Source: an uncultured cyanobacterium (GTDB lineage Bacteria > Cyanobacteriota > Cyanobacteriia > PCC-6307 > Cyanobiaceae). Taken from it: a stretch of 6,911 nt of DNA. A program made the position numbers and the translations under genes. Shown piece after piece: positions 1-5,892 of the stretch (position 1 is the stretch's first letter; every line of letters starts with the position of its first letter). The notes under the pieces are model-generated. The model had not been told where the DNA came from. It did no database searches and saw only the letters and a list, made by a program, of their open reading frames with translations. The DNA lies in assembly GCA_903831165.1 (NCBI GenBank), contig CAIKWV010000216.1:1-6911 (forward strand), written 5' to 3'.

Positions 1-380
1 AGGTAGGTGCGGGCGTTGGCCGCCACCGCCTCGGCCGTGAGCTGCACCCGGGTGGCGCTCTTGCCGGTGGGATCTCCAATGCGGGCGGTGAAATCGCCGA
101 TGATCAGCACCGCCGTGTGGCCGGCGTCCTGGAAGGCCCGCAGTTTGCGGAACAGGATCGAGTGGCCCAGGTGGATGTCGGAGCCGGTGGGGTCGATGCC
201 GAGCTTCACCCGCAGCGGCCGGTCCTGGGATTCGGCCTCGGCCAGGCGGGCGGCGAGGGTCTGATCCGGATCGGCCAGCGCCTCAGGCGCAGGGGCGGCG
301 GGGAACAGATCGGCCAGACCGCGCCGCAGCCAGGCCGGCAGGGCCGCCATGTTGAGATCGGGGCTGGACGGCTCAACCAT
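1..380 (-). CDS. tyrS: Tyrosyl-tRNA synthetase, N-terminal part (runs off left edge)
   Basis: Class I aminoacyl-tRNA synthetase that charges tRNA-Tyr with tyrosine in the cytoplasm. About 127 residues are present, covering the start of the Rossmann catalytic domain. The visible motifs are KLGIDPTG (about 59-66), the HIGH-type ATP motif HLGH (70-73), [28 protein letters not shown] (about 92-108) and the following QLT. Together they match the TyrRS form usual in cyanobacteria; the KMSKS loop and tRNA-binding domain lie outside the window. I chose the ATG at 380 because the extra codons look coding and a TACGAT box lies 34 bp upstream. The in-frame ATG at 350 (protein beginning [10 protein letters not shown]) is a real alternative. 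Neither start has a clear Shine-Dalgarno sequence, as is common in cyanobacteria. The product is sure; the start is not. Confidence 0.93.
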   Translation of the reverse strand, partial: MVEPSSPDLNMAALPAWLRRGLADLFPAAPAPEALADPDQTLAARLAEAESQDRPLRVKLGIDPTGSDIHLGHSILFRKLRAFQDAGHTAVLIIGDFTARIGDPTGKSATRVQLTAEAVAANARTY

Positions 381-413
381 GGGGTCGCGAAGCCTGGGGC
401 ATCGGGTCGCCGG

Positions 414-419
414 ATCGTA
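414..419 (-). promoter_or_regulatory. Putative -10 box (TACGAT) of tyrS
   Basis: On the minus strand the sequence reads TACGATCC, a match to the bacterial -10 pattern TAnnnT. It lies 34 bp before the ATG at 380 and 64 bp before the ATG at 350. The identical octamer occurs upstream of pepA (5923-5930). No convincing -35 element was seen. Inferred by position and by recurrence only. Confidence 0.4.
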
Positions 420-459
420 CGCAGGGGGCCACAACGGCGTGGAACTGGAGCGGAACAAC

Positions 460-484
460 GGGGACGGCCGAACGCCGCTGCCCC
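460..484 (-). terminator. Possible hairpin terminator after the channel gene
   Basis: Outer arms GGGG (460-463) and CCCC (481-484) and inner arms CGGC (465-468) and GCCG (474-477) pair around a 5-base loop, with a small internal bulge. The hairpin begins 17 bp past the stop codon of the minus-strand channel gene and lies before the tyrS promoter box. No strong T-run follows (only GTTGTT), so it is at best an atypical terminator. Confidence 0.3.
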
Positions 485-501
485 AGGAGCACAGCGCCGG
501 C

Positions 502-1725
502 TCAGGTCCCGGGAGGAATCAGCATCCAGGAGAAGGCGATGGCCGTGCCACTGAAGGCCACCACCACCAGGGGCCAGCTGTTGTCGAGGTCTTCCAGGCG
601 TTGTTGCAGCTTGGTCCGGTCGGGGCCTTCCTCCAGCGCCTCCATGTAGGCATAGCGGCGACCGATCCAGATCACCAGAATGAAGGCCACCAGTGTCACC
701 ACATAGGCCACCACATACACCTGATCGAGGAAGGTGAGGAATGGAAGAACAGGCAGTTCATCGCGATAGGTCTGCTGCAGGAACACCAATGTCAACAACA
801 CCGTGACCGGGATACTGGCCCGGGCGTCCTGTTCGTCGGGGCGCACCTTGAACACCAGCAGCACCATCGCCATCAGCACCGACAAGGGCAGCAGCAGGCG
901 CCAGAAGGAGGCCCAGGACGAAGTACCAAAGGAGCTCTCGAACAGGATCAGGCTGTAATCGCTCTCCGGCCCACCCAGGCCGAAGTTGCTGGCGTAGTGG
1001 TGGCGGTATTCGGCGATCGACCAACCCTGGTTGAGCCAGCCGATGATGCGCGCGTAGAGACCCATGCCGCTGTTGCGGATGTCCGGCTCCAGCCGCAACT
1101 GCAGATAGCCGAGTTCACCGTCGACATCGTCGAACTCAAGCGACAAGGGCAGACTGACGCTCATGAACGGATAATGGCGGAAACTGGCCTGATCGAGGTA
1201 ATAGCGGCCCCGATAGGTGAACAGCTGGTAATAGCTGCCATCGGCGAGACGTACCGGTGACGGATCCACCGGCTGCAGCAGCGGCGGCGCATCGGTGATC
1301 AGGGTGTTCAGCAACTTGAAGCGCTGATCAATTGCGGCACCCTTGGCATCGAGATAACTCTGCAACGGCTGCTCCCAGTGCAGCCAGACATACCCGCTTG
1401 AGGCATAGCTGGGGACGCTGAGATCAAGTTCGGACGCGGTGTTGGCATAGACACCCACTTGCACGTGGTGGGTCGCCGCCTCCAACGCCTCCTGATCGAC
1501 ACGGGCCTCGCTGTCGTTGAGCACATCGCCGCGCAGGGTGCTCCAGCCGCTGGGGGGCAGCTGCCGCGGATCGATGATCAGGGCCCGGGCGGAGGCGGAC
1601 AGGCGCAGGGCGTCGCGACTGCGCACCTGCGTGACATCGATCCGGGCGATGGCCATGATGGCCAGAATCGTCGCCAGCAGCACCGAGCCGATGGCAACGA
1701 GGTTCCAGCGTTTCTGCTTCCGCAC
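502..1725 (-). CDS. Pentameric ligand-gated ion channel (Cys-loop receptor superfamily)
   Basis: Predicted inner-membrane ligand-gated channel subunit of 407 aa. A positively charged start and hydrophobic stretch (about 8-26, possible cleavage after AIA at 25-27) give a signal peptide or anchor. After a ~60-residue extension comes a beta-rich periplasmic domain (about 88-270) with loop-D-like WLHWEQP (W117) and the Cys-loop equivalent FRHYPF (182-187). Four membrane helices follow: M1 about 274-294 with the conserved Pro280, M2 about 302-320, M3 about 333-357 and M4 about 385-403. ELP then LP in the M2-M3 loop and FLDQ opening M3 resemble the bacterial channel ELIC. The usual Asp and Gln after Y-P-F are Met188 and Val190. 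The start is GTG with GGGGGAA (1739-1733) upstream; the next ATG (Met24) would cut the hydrophobic segment. GC is visibly lower than in the downstream plus-strand genes. The family call is firm; ligand and ion selectivity are unknown. Confidence 0.85.
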   Translation of the reverse strand: MRKQKRWNLVAIGSVLLATILAIMAIARIDVTQVRSRDALRLSASARALIIDPRQLPPSGWSTLRGDVLNDSEARVDQEALEAATHHVQVGVYANTASELDLSVPSYASSGYVWLHWEQPLQSYLDAKGAAIDQRFKLLNTLITDAPPLLQPVDPSPVRLADGSYYQLFTYRGRYYLDQASFRHYPFMSVSLPLSLEFDDVDGELGYLQLRLEPDIRNSGMGLYARIIGWLNQGWSIAEYRHHYASNFGLGGPESDYSLILFESSFGTSSWASFWRLLLPLSVLMAMVLLVFKVRPDEQDARASIPVTVLLTLVFLQQTYRDELPVLPFLTFLDQVYVVAYVVTLVAFILVIWIGRRYAYMEALEEGPDRTKLQQRLEDLDNSWPLVVVAFSGTAIAFSWMLIPPGT

Positions 1726-1759
1726 CGGCAGGTTCCCCCAGGTCGGCCCGACGTTAAGG
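1726..1759. promoter_or_regulatory. 34-bp divergent gap between channel and binding-protein genes
   Basis: This gap separates two divergent GTG starts. On the minus strand it holds GGGGGAA (1739-1733), a plausible ribosome-binding site 7 nt before the channel start. On the plus strand TTAAGG abuts the binding-protein GTG and is too close for a normal Shine-Dalgarno. There is no room for two separate promoters, so each gene's promoter must lie at least partly inside the opposite gene, or one start is misplaced. Confidence 0.4.
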
Positions 1760-2917
1760 GTGCAGGGCTGGTTTGCCGTGCTCCTGCCCCTGCTCGGCTC
1801 CCTGACAGCGTCCCCGGCCGCGGCGGTCGCGGCGGTCCCGCAGACGGCGACACCGGCCGGCAGTGCCGAACTCGTGCTCGGCCAGTCGGCCCCTTTGAGC
1901 GGACCCTCCGCCCAGCTCGGGCGCGACTACCGCGAGGGAGCGCTGGCCTGGTTCGAGGAGGTGAACCGGCGCGGCGGCATTCACGGCCGCAAGCTGCGGC
2001 TGGTGAGCCTCGACGATCGCTACGAACCGGCCCTGACCCTGCGCAACACGCGCCAGCTGATCGGGAAGGAGCGGGCCTTCGCCCTGTTCGGCTACGTGGG
2101 CACGCCGACGGTGAAGGCGATCCTGCCGCTGGTGGAGCAGGCGCAGATCCCACTGGTGGCGCCCCTCACCGGCGCACGCCTGCTGCGGGAACCGTTCCGG
2201 CCGATGGTGTTCAACCTCAGGGCCAGCTACCAGGCGGAAATCGACCGGATCGTCGACGATCTGGTGCGAGCGGGCCGCCACCGCATCGCCGTGCTGCACC
2301 AGGAGGATGCCTTCGGTGAAGATGGCCTGCGCGCCACCCGCAGCGCCCTGGCCCGCCATGGCCTGCAGCCGGTGGCCATCGCCGGGGTGAAGCGCAACTC
2401 CACCGCCACCGAGGGGGCCGCACGGCAGGTGCACCAGGCTGATCCCAGCGCCGTGGTGATCATCAGCGCCTATGCCAGCTCGGCAGCCTTCAGCCGCAGC
2501 CTGCAGCGCCTGGGCAGCACGGCCCAACTGATGAACGTCTCCTTCGTGGGCACCGGCGGCCTGCAGGACTCGCTGCCGGGTGGACAGGCCAGCGGCATCG
2601 GCGTCAGCCAGGTGGTGCCCTTCCCCTGGAACCGGCGGGTGCCGGTGGTGGCGGAGTATTTGCGCCTGATGCGCCAGAAGCAGACCACGGCCCGCTACGG
2701 CTTCACGAGCCTGGAGGGATTCCTGGCGGCCCGGCTGATGACGGAGGGGCTGCAGAGGGCGGGGGCGAACCCGAGCCGCCAGGCGCTGGTGCGTGCTTTC
2801 GAGAGCATGCACCAGCTGGATCTGGGCGGCTACAAGCTCTCCCTGGGCCCGCGCGATCACCAGGCCAGCGACTTCGTCGACCTGACGTTCTTGAGCACCC
2901 AGCGCTGGGGACCCTGA
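1760..2917 (+). CDS. Periplasmic substrate-binding protein, Leu/Ile/Val type (PBP type 1)
   Basis: Predicted periplasmic solute-binding protein of 385 aa from the GTG at 1760. A hydrophobic N-terminus ending in ASPAAAVAA (about 17-25) looks like a Sec signal peptide, though without the usual basic residues. Mature motifs fit Peripla_BP_6: LGQSAPLSGPSAQLG opening lobe 1, then EVNRRGGIHGRKL, FGYVGTPTVKAILPLVEQ, a lobe-2 strand IAVLHQEDAFGEDGL, and near the end a helix TSLEGFLAARLMTEGLQRAG. Family members usually bind branched-chain or other amino acids, amides or urea and feed an ABC importer, but no permease or ATPase gene is adjacent. It is divergent from the ion-channel gene by 34 bp, which suggests a joint sensory role. 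An in-frame ATG at 1691 ([10 protein letters not shown]) would supply positive charges but overlaps the channel's 5' end by 35 bp. Family firm, ligand unknown, start uncertain. Confidence 0.85.
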   Translation: MQGWFAVLLPLLGSLTASPAAAVAAVPQTATPAGSAELVLGQSAPLSGPSAQLGRDYREGALAWFEEVNRRGGIHGRKLRLVSLDDRYEPALTLRNTRQLIGKERAFALFGYVGTPTVKAILPLVEQAQIPLVAPLTGARLLREPFRPMVFNLRASYQAEIDRIVDDLVRAGRHRIAVLHQEDAFGEDGLRATRSALARHGLQPVAIAGVKRNSTATEGAARQVHQADPSAVVIISAYASSAAFSRSLQRLGSTAQLMNVSFVGTGGLQDSLPGGQASGIGVSQVVPFPWNRRVPVVAEYLRLMRQKQTTARYGFTSLEGFLAARLMTEGLQRAGANPSRQALVRAFESMHQLDLGGYKLSLGPRDHQASDFVDLTFLSTQRWGP

Positions 2918-2960
2918 ATCGACCGCAACGTCGGGAAGCCGAGGGAAGCGATGCTGCATC

Positions 2961-3094
2961 AGGAGTTTGCTGAAAAACCCGGCGAACTCAGCTGCAGTGC
3001 TCGCCACGAGATCGAGAAACCCAGTCGTGACTTGGGTTTTAATCAAGACCCGTGGTCGCGTCCCAGGGTGCGAGTTTTTTTCAGCAGGCTCTTA
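2961..3094. mobile_element. MITE-like or relic insertion-sequence element
   Basis: About 134 bp bounded by imperfect terminal inverted repeats: left GGAGTTTGCTGAAAAA (2962-2977), and right, read on the other strand, AGAGCCTGCTGAAAAAA (3092-3076). They share GAG, two differing bases, then TGCTGAAAAA. Ends of the type GAGCCTGCTGAAAAA are familiar from several DDE-transposase IS families. The bases just outside, TCAG on the left and TTAG on the right, could be a diverged 4-bp target duplication. The left tip also forms a subterminal hairpin (2963-2970 with 2982-2989). Inside is a hairpin AAACCCA/TGGGTTT (3017-3023, 3033-3039) followed by TTTTAAT, which may terminate transcription from the binding-protein gene 44 bp upstream. 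No transposase gene is present, so it is a non-autonomous element or a collapsed IS. Confidence 0.6.
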
Positions 3095-3240
3095 GGGCCT
3101 GGAATCATCACCCAGATTGCGTCTTGCCGGGCTCCAACAGAATCACGCCATGGCGAAGACCACGTTGCACATCCCCACTCCAGCGATCAGCTGGGCGGTA
3201 TCAGCGACGCCAGCCGCGCCAATCCCTCCCCGCGCCGGCT
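3095..3240. other. Non-coding tail between the mobile relic and the DUF1825 stop
   Basis: No convincing gene was seen here. Short open frames exist (for example a plus-strand one beginning MAKTTLHIPT near 3150) but show no recognisable domain or ribosome-binding site. A weak hairpin, GCTGGGCG (3190-3197) with CGCCAGC (3208-3214), lies 27 bp past the DUF1825 stop on the minus strand and could end that transcript. It lacks a T-run. Confidence 0.3.
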
Positions 3241-3564
3241 TCAGCCCTGCACCTCCAGCTGGCTCTTCATGCGCTCCAGGGTCTGGTTCATCTGGGCGAA
3301 CATGGTTTCCGGCGTCAGGCCGAACTGGCCCAGCTGGGTGCGCAGCTGCTCAACGGTGAGCTTGGCCTGAAAGTCCTCGGAGAGCTCGAAGCGTTTCATG
3401 AACACCCGATAGCGATCCATCATTGCTTCCATGCGCTCGATGTATAGCTTTTTGCCCTCGCGATCGAACTTGCCGTACTCGCTGCCGAGCTGCATCAGAT
3501 TCTGGTAATCACTGAACAGGTGTTTGGCTTCGTCCTGAACGATCTCGGATTCGAAGAAAGCCAT
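3241..3564 (-). CDS. DUF1825 family cyanobacterial protein
   Basis: A 107-residue cytoplasmic protein, predicted mostly alpha-helical, beginning MAFFESEIVQDEAKHLF. It continues with YQNLMQLGSEYGKFDREGKK, then YRVFMKRFELSEDF, TVEQLRTQLGQFGLTPE and a C-terminal helix MFAQMNQTLERMKSQLEV. These signatures and the length match the DUF1825 family, which I know as conserved across cyanobacteria; its biochemical role is not established. The ATG at 3564 was chosen over the longer open frame (to 3702) because homologs begin MAFFE and the upstream translation is low-complexity and arginine/proline/glycine-rich. It lacks signal or membrane segments. The gene is divergent from the LuxR-type regulator with a 146-bp gap. 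Its lower GC relative to the plus-strand genes shows that GC varies among core genes here. Confidence 0.9.
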   Translation of the reverse strand: MAFFESEIVQDEAKHLFSDYQNLMQLGSEYGKFDREGKKLYIERMEAMMDRYRVFMKRFELSEDFQAKLTVEQLRTQLGQFGLTPETMFAQMNQTLERMKSQLEVQG

Positions 3565-3710
3565 GGCAGCGGTTGCGCTCGGCGGCACGGGGGGTCTGTG
3601 CAGGCGATTCTGCTCAGGGCAGCCGCTGCCGGGGAGTTCGGATCCACGTATTCCGCCGCCGCAGGCAGCAGCATGGGGCCGGCCTTGCGCTTCCCGCCCC
3701 ATCCCTGACC
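3565..3710. promoter_or_regulatory. Divergent intergenic region, DUF1825 / LuxR-type regulator
   Basis: The 146-bp gap between two divergent starts must hold promoters for both, unless the regulator is transcribed from elsewhere. No clear -35/-10 pair was identified. The most A/T-rich spot is CACGTATTCC near 3646-3655, with GGATCC just before it. Promoter function is inferred from gene arrangement only. Confidence 0.3.
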
Positions 3711-4424
3711 GTGGACTTCACTCCCCTGCTGGCCCAGGTCCGCGCCTACAACCTGCGCACCCACGATCTGCTGCGGGGCGCCCGGGTGGTGCTCTGCCTC
3801 GGCAGCCGGGCCCAGATCAGCTTTCTGATGGGCTCGGTGGACGCCCCCGAGCTGATCCTCGGCGCCGCCACCACCGAAGCGGAGGGTCTGGAGCTGGTGC
3901 GGACGCTGCAACCGGATTTTCTGTTCACCAGTGACCGGCTGGAGGGCGGCTGCGGCATCGACCTGGTGGTGGCGATCAAGCGACGCCACGCCGCCACCCG
4001 CACCCTGTTGATGATCTGCGAGCAGCCCCAGCGGGCGCGCCTGCAGCGGGCGATTGAAGCGGGCTGCGACGGCGTGCTGCTGGAATCCAACATGGGCCTG
4101 GGCACCGGTCTGGCCGCCATTCGCACGGTCTGTGGCGGCGGCATCTACCTCGAGCGGGAGCTGGCCGAACTGTTCCGCAGCGAGGATCCCGGCGCCTGGG
4201 CTGCGGCACCGGCGCTGCAACGGCTCACGGCCCGGGAGACGGAAGTGCTGGCCAAGCTGGTCACCGGTGCCAGCAACAGCGAGATCGCCCAGCAGCTGGT
4301 GGTCTCCCTCGACACCGTCAAGAGCCACATCAGCAACCTGCTGAGCAAGCTGCAGGCCCGCGACCGCACCCACGCCGCCGTGATCGGCCTCCGGCTCGGC
4401 CTGATCGACTGGCCCGATGCCTGA
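3711..4424 (+). CDS. LuxR-family response regulator with degenerate receiver domain
   Basis: Predicted 237-aa DNA-binding transcription regulator. Residues about 24-141 form a receiver-like alpha/beta domain. Residues about 171-232 form a GerE/LuxR helix-turn-helix: LTARETEVLAKL, then NSEIAQQLVVSLDTVKSH as the recognition helix-turn-helix, then ISNLLSKLQ. The receiver lacks normal phosphorylation residues: the acidic pair after strand 1 is replaced by Gly31-Ser32 (VLCLGSRAQ); the acceptor aspartate column aligns with Ser74 in PDFLFTSDRLEGG (an Asp follows at 75); the strand-5 lysine is Glu125 (VLLESN). It may act without phosphorylation. No histidine kinase is nearby. GTG at 3711 is the start; the open frame extends upstream, but there the translation loses the domain pattern. 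The helix-hairpin-helix gene begins 46 bp downstream. Target genes are unknown. Confidence 0.85.
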   Translation: MDFTPLLAQVRAYNLRTHDLLRGARVVLCLGSRAQISFLMGSVDAPELILGAATTEAEGLELVRTLQPDFLFTSDRLEGGCGIDLVVAIKRRHAATRTLLMICEQPQRARLQRAIEAGCDGVLLESNMGLGTGLAAIRTVCGGGIYLERELAELFRSEDPGAWAAAPALQRLTARETEVLAKLVTGASNSEIAQQLVVSLDTVKSHISNLLSKLQARDRTHAAVIGLRLGLIDWPDA

Positions 4425-4433
4425 AATCACCGC

Positions 4434-4439
4434 TACGTT
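4434..4439 (+). promoter_or_regulatory. Possible -10 box (TACGTT) of the HhH gene
   Basis: The context CGCTACGTTC resembles the CGCTACGATCC box before pepA and lies 32 bp before the preferred ATG of the helix-hairpin-helix gene (4471). If real, that gene and the nuclease gene can be transcribed separately from the regulator upstream. The evidence is resemblance and spacing only. Confidence 0.3.
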
Positions 4440-4470
4440 CAGACCCGTCCTCCGCACGGTTCCAGCCGGC

Positions 4471-5235
4471 ATGGCCCAGCGGCACTGGCTCGATCCCCTG
4501 GCCCGCCAGCTGCTGATCGCCAGTGGCCAGCTGCCGCGGCCGCAGCGAGCGCCGGGCGAGCCGCCCCTGTTTCGCGGCGATGGGGCCGGGAACGGAGAGT
4601 CCCTGGAGCGGCCTGGGGATTCCGTCGCGGGGACAGGGCCAGCCGGCGAGCGGGCCGACGCCCGGGCCGAGGCGATTGAACGGGATCTGATGGCGCTGAA
4701 ACTGGCCCACGACCCCGGCCGGCGCCTCGGCAATGCCGAAGAGGTACGCCATGCCGCCGCCCTCGGCTGGCGCCTGGATGTCAACCGGGCCACCGCCGCC
4801 GACTGGCTACGGCTGCCCGGCTGCCGCAGCGACCAGGTGGATCTGCTGCTGCGGCTCCAGGCCGGCGGCGTGCAACTGAGCGGCCCGGAGGATCTGCAGC
4901 GGCTGCTGGCGCTGAGCGAGGCCGAGCTGCAGACCTGGCTGCCACTGCTGGAGTTCCGCTGGTACGGAACGGCTCCACCGGCCGCCAGCGCCTGCCCGGC
5001 GATCGCCGTCAACCAGGCCAGTGACCCGGAGCTGAACCAGCTGCCCGGCATCGACGCGGCGCTGCTGGGCCGGCTGCGGTACGAGCGCGCACGGCGCCCC
5101 TTCAGCGATCTGGCGGATCTGCAACAGCGCCTGCAGCTGAGTGCCGCCACCGTGGAGGCCTGGATCGGCCGGGTGGCCTTTCAGAGCGCCCCGGCCGGCC
5201 CGGTGCTGCCCCGGGCCCAACGCCCCGACCCATGA
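4471..5235 (+). CDS. Tandem helix-hairpin-helix (ComEA-like) protein
   Basis: A 254-aa protein with no signal peptide or membrane helix, so unlike exported ComEA it is probably cytoplasmic. It starts MAQRHWLDPLARQLL, followed by a Gly/Pro/Arg-rich low-complexity stretch (about 22-65). Two similar helix-hairpin-helix units follow: LDVNRATAADWLRLPGC (about 102-118) and IAVNQASDPELNQLPGID (about 178-195). Each has the VN.A...L..LPG pattern and a second half containing LSGPEDLQRL or FSDLADLQQRL. HhH units bind the DNA backbone without sequence specificity. The next gene, a GIY-YIG nuclease-like protein, overlaps it by ATGA, implying translational coupling and joint action. An in-frame ATG at 4417 would add 18 residues and overlap the regulator, but those codons include AGA, CCA and other low-GC choices unlike the body of the gene, so I prefer 4471. 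Precise function unknown. Confidence 0.8.
   Translation: MAQRHWLDPLARQLLIASGQLPRPQRAPGEPPLFRGDGAGNGESLERPGDSVAGTGPAGERADARAEAIERDLMALKLAHDPGRRLGNAEEVRHAAALGWRLDVNRATAADWLRLPGCRSDQVDLLLRLQAGGVQLSGPEDLQRLLALSEAELQTWLPLLEFRWYGTAPPAASACPAIAVNQASDPELNQLPGIDAALLGRLRYERARRPFSDLADLQQRLQLSAATVEAWIGRVAFQSAPAGPVLPRAQRPDP
4999..5006. repeat. HIP1 octamer (GCGATCGC)
   Basis: A single highly iterated palindrome, inside the extended form GGCGATCGCC (4998-5007), within the second HhH unit of the coding sequence. HIP1 is abundant in many cyanobacterial genomes and here supports the host assignment. Confidence 0.6.
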
Positions 5236-5882
5236 CCACACCGCCCGGCCGCCAGGGCGATCTGTTCGCGGCTGCCAGCACCGGCGCCGCTGGCCCCGGG
5301 CCCTTGCCCCCGCCGTTGCTGCGCCAGCAGCTGCTCCGCTGGCAGGAGCGCCTGCTGGCCCATCAGCAGCCCCTGTTCGCCCTGGCGGCCGCCGGTCCCG
5401 CCGCGGCCCTGGCCGCCGGGCCTAGCCAGGGCCTGTTGTTCCAGACCAGCGCCAACCCGACGGACGGGGGCAGCCCAGGCCATGATCGGGCCTCCAGCCT
5501 CAATCCCCTGGATCTGCAGGCCCAGAGCCTGACCTTCTGGCGTTGGCCCAGTGCCCCCCAGCAGGGTGCCGCCATCTATCTGGTGCTGGATCGCCCCACC
5601 GGCCTGCCCTCCCCCCTGCTGCTCTACGTGGGTGAGACCGGCTGCGCCGACCGCCGCTGGAAGGGTGATCACGACTGCAAGAGCTACCTGGCGGCCTACA
5701 GCGAGGCCCTGAGCCGGGCCGACCTGGCCACCAGCCTCAGCATCCGCTTCTGGAGCGATGTACCCAGCGACGGCCGCGGGCGCCGCCGCCTGGAACAGAC
5801 CCTGATCCGCCGCTGGCTGCCGCCGTTCAACAAGGAGACCCGCGAGCGCTGGGCCACGCCCTTCACCGCCGATCCCGGCTGA
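5232..5882 (+). CDS. GIY-YIG nuclease-like protein
   Basis: A 216-aa protein whose C-terminal half (about 112-205) fits the GIY-YIG endonuclease fold. AIYLVLD (114-120) is the GIY strand and LYVGET (131-136) the YIG strand. Arg141/Arg142 in ADRRWKGDHDC are candidates for the catalytic arginine, Glu188 in RRLEQTLIRRW for the metal-binding glutamate, and Asn200 in PPFNKETRERW for the conserved asparagine. The N-terminal half is low-complexity (Ala/Gly/Pro-rich) apart from a helix LLRQQLLRWQERLLAHQQPLF (20-residue core about 30-49) and a QGDLF peptide at 8-12 resembling a sliding-clamp-binding motif. GIY-YIG enzymes nick or cut DNA; members include UvrC and Slx1. The ATG overlaps the HhH gene's stop (ATGA), so the two proteins are probably made in balance and may act together. 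Activity is inferred from the motifs; the substrate is unknown. Confidence 0.8.
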   Translation: MTTPPGRQGDLFAAASTGAAGPGPLPPPLLRQQLLRWQERLLAHQQPLFALAAAGPAAALAAGPSQGLLFQTSANPTDGGSPGHDRASSLNPLDLQAQSLTFWRWPSAPQQGAAIYLVLDRPTGLPSPLLLYVGETGCADRRWKGDHDCKSYLAAYSEALSRADLATSLSIRFWSDVPSDGRGRRRLEQTLIRRWLPPFNKETRERWATPFTADPG

Positions 5883-5892
5883 AGCCGCTCGG

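Noticed and set aside
349..1260. A plus-strand open frame of 303 codons opposite the channel and tyrS start
   Set aside because: It is His/Gln-rich with no domain, and it overlaps the well-supported minus-strand channel gene.
1760..2917. A complete branched-chain amino-acid ABC importer operon
   Set aside because: Only the binding protein is present; the DNA on both sides holds an ion channel, a mobile relic and DUF1825, with no permease or ATPase.
1754..3046. A minus-strand open frame of 430 codons antisense to the binding-protein gene
   Set aside because: The translation is low-complexity (Ala, Gln, His, Gly) with no domain, and the opposite strand encodes an obvious Peripla_BP_6 protein.
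3495..5150. A long minus-strand open frame (551 codons) opposite the regulator and HhH genes
   Set aside because: It is Arg/Ser/Gly/Ala/Gln-rich with no recognisable domain, and arises because stop codons are rare in the antisense frames of GC-rich genes. The plus-strand frames show clear family motifs.
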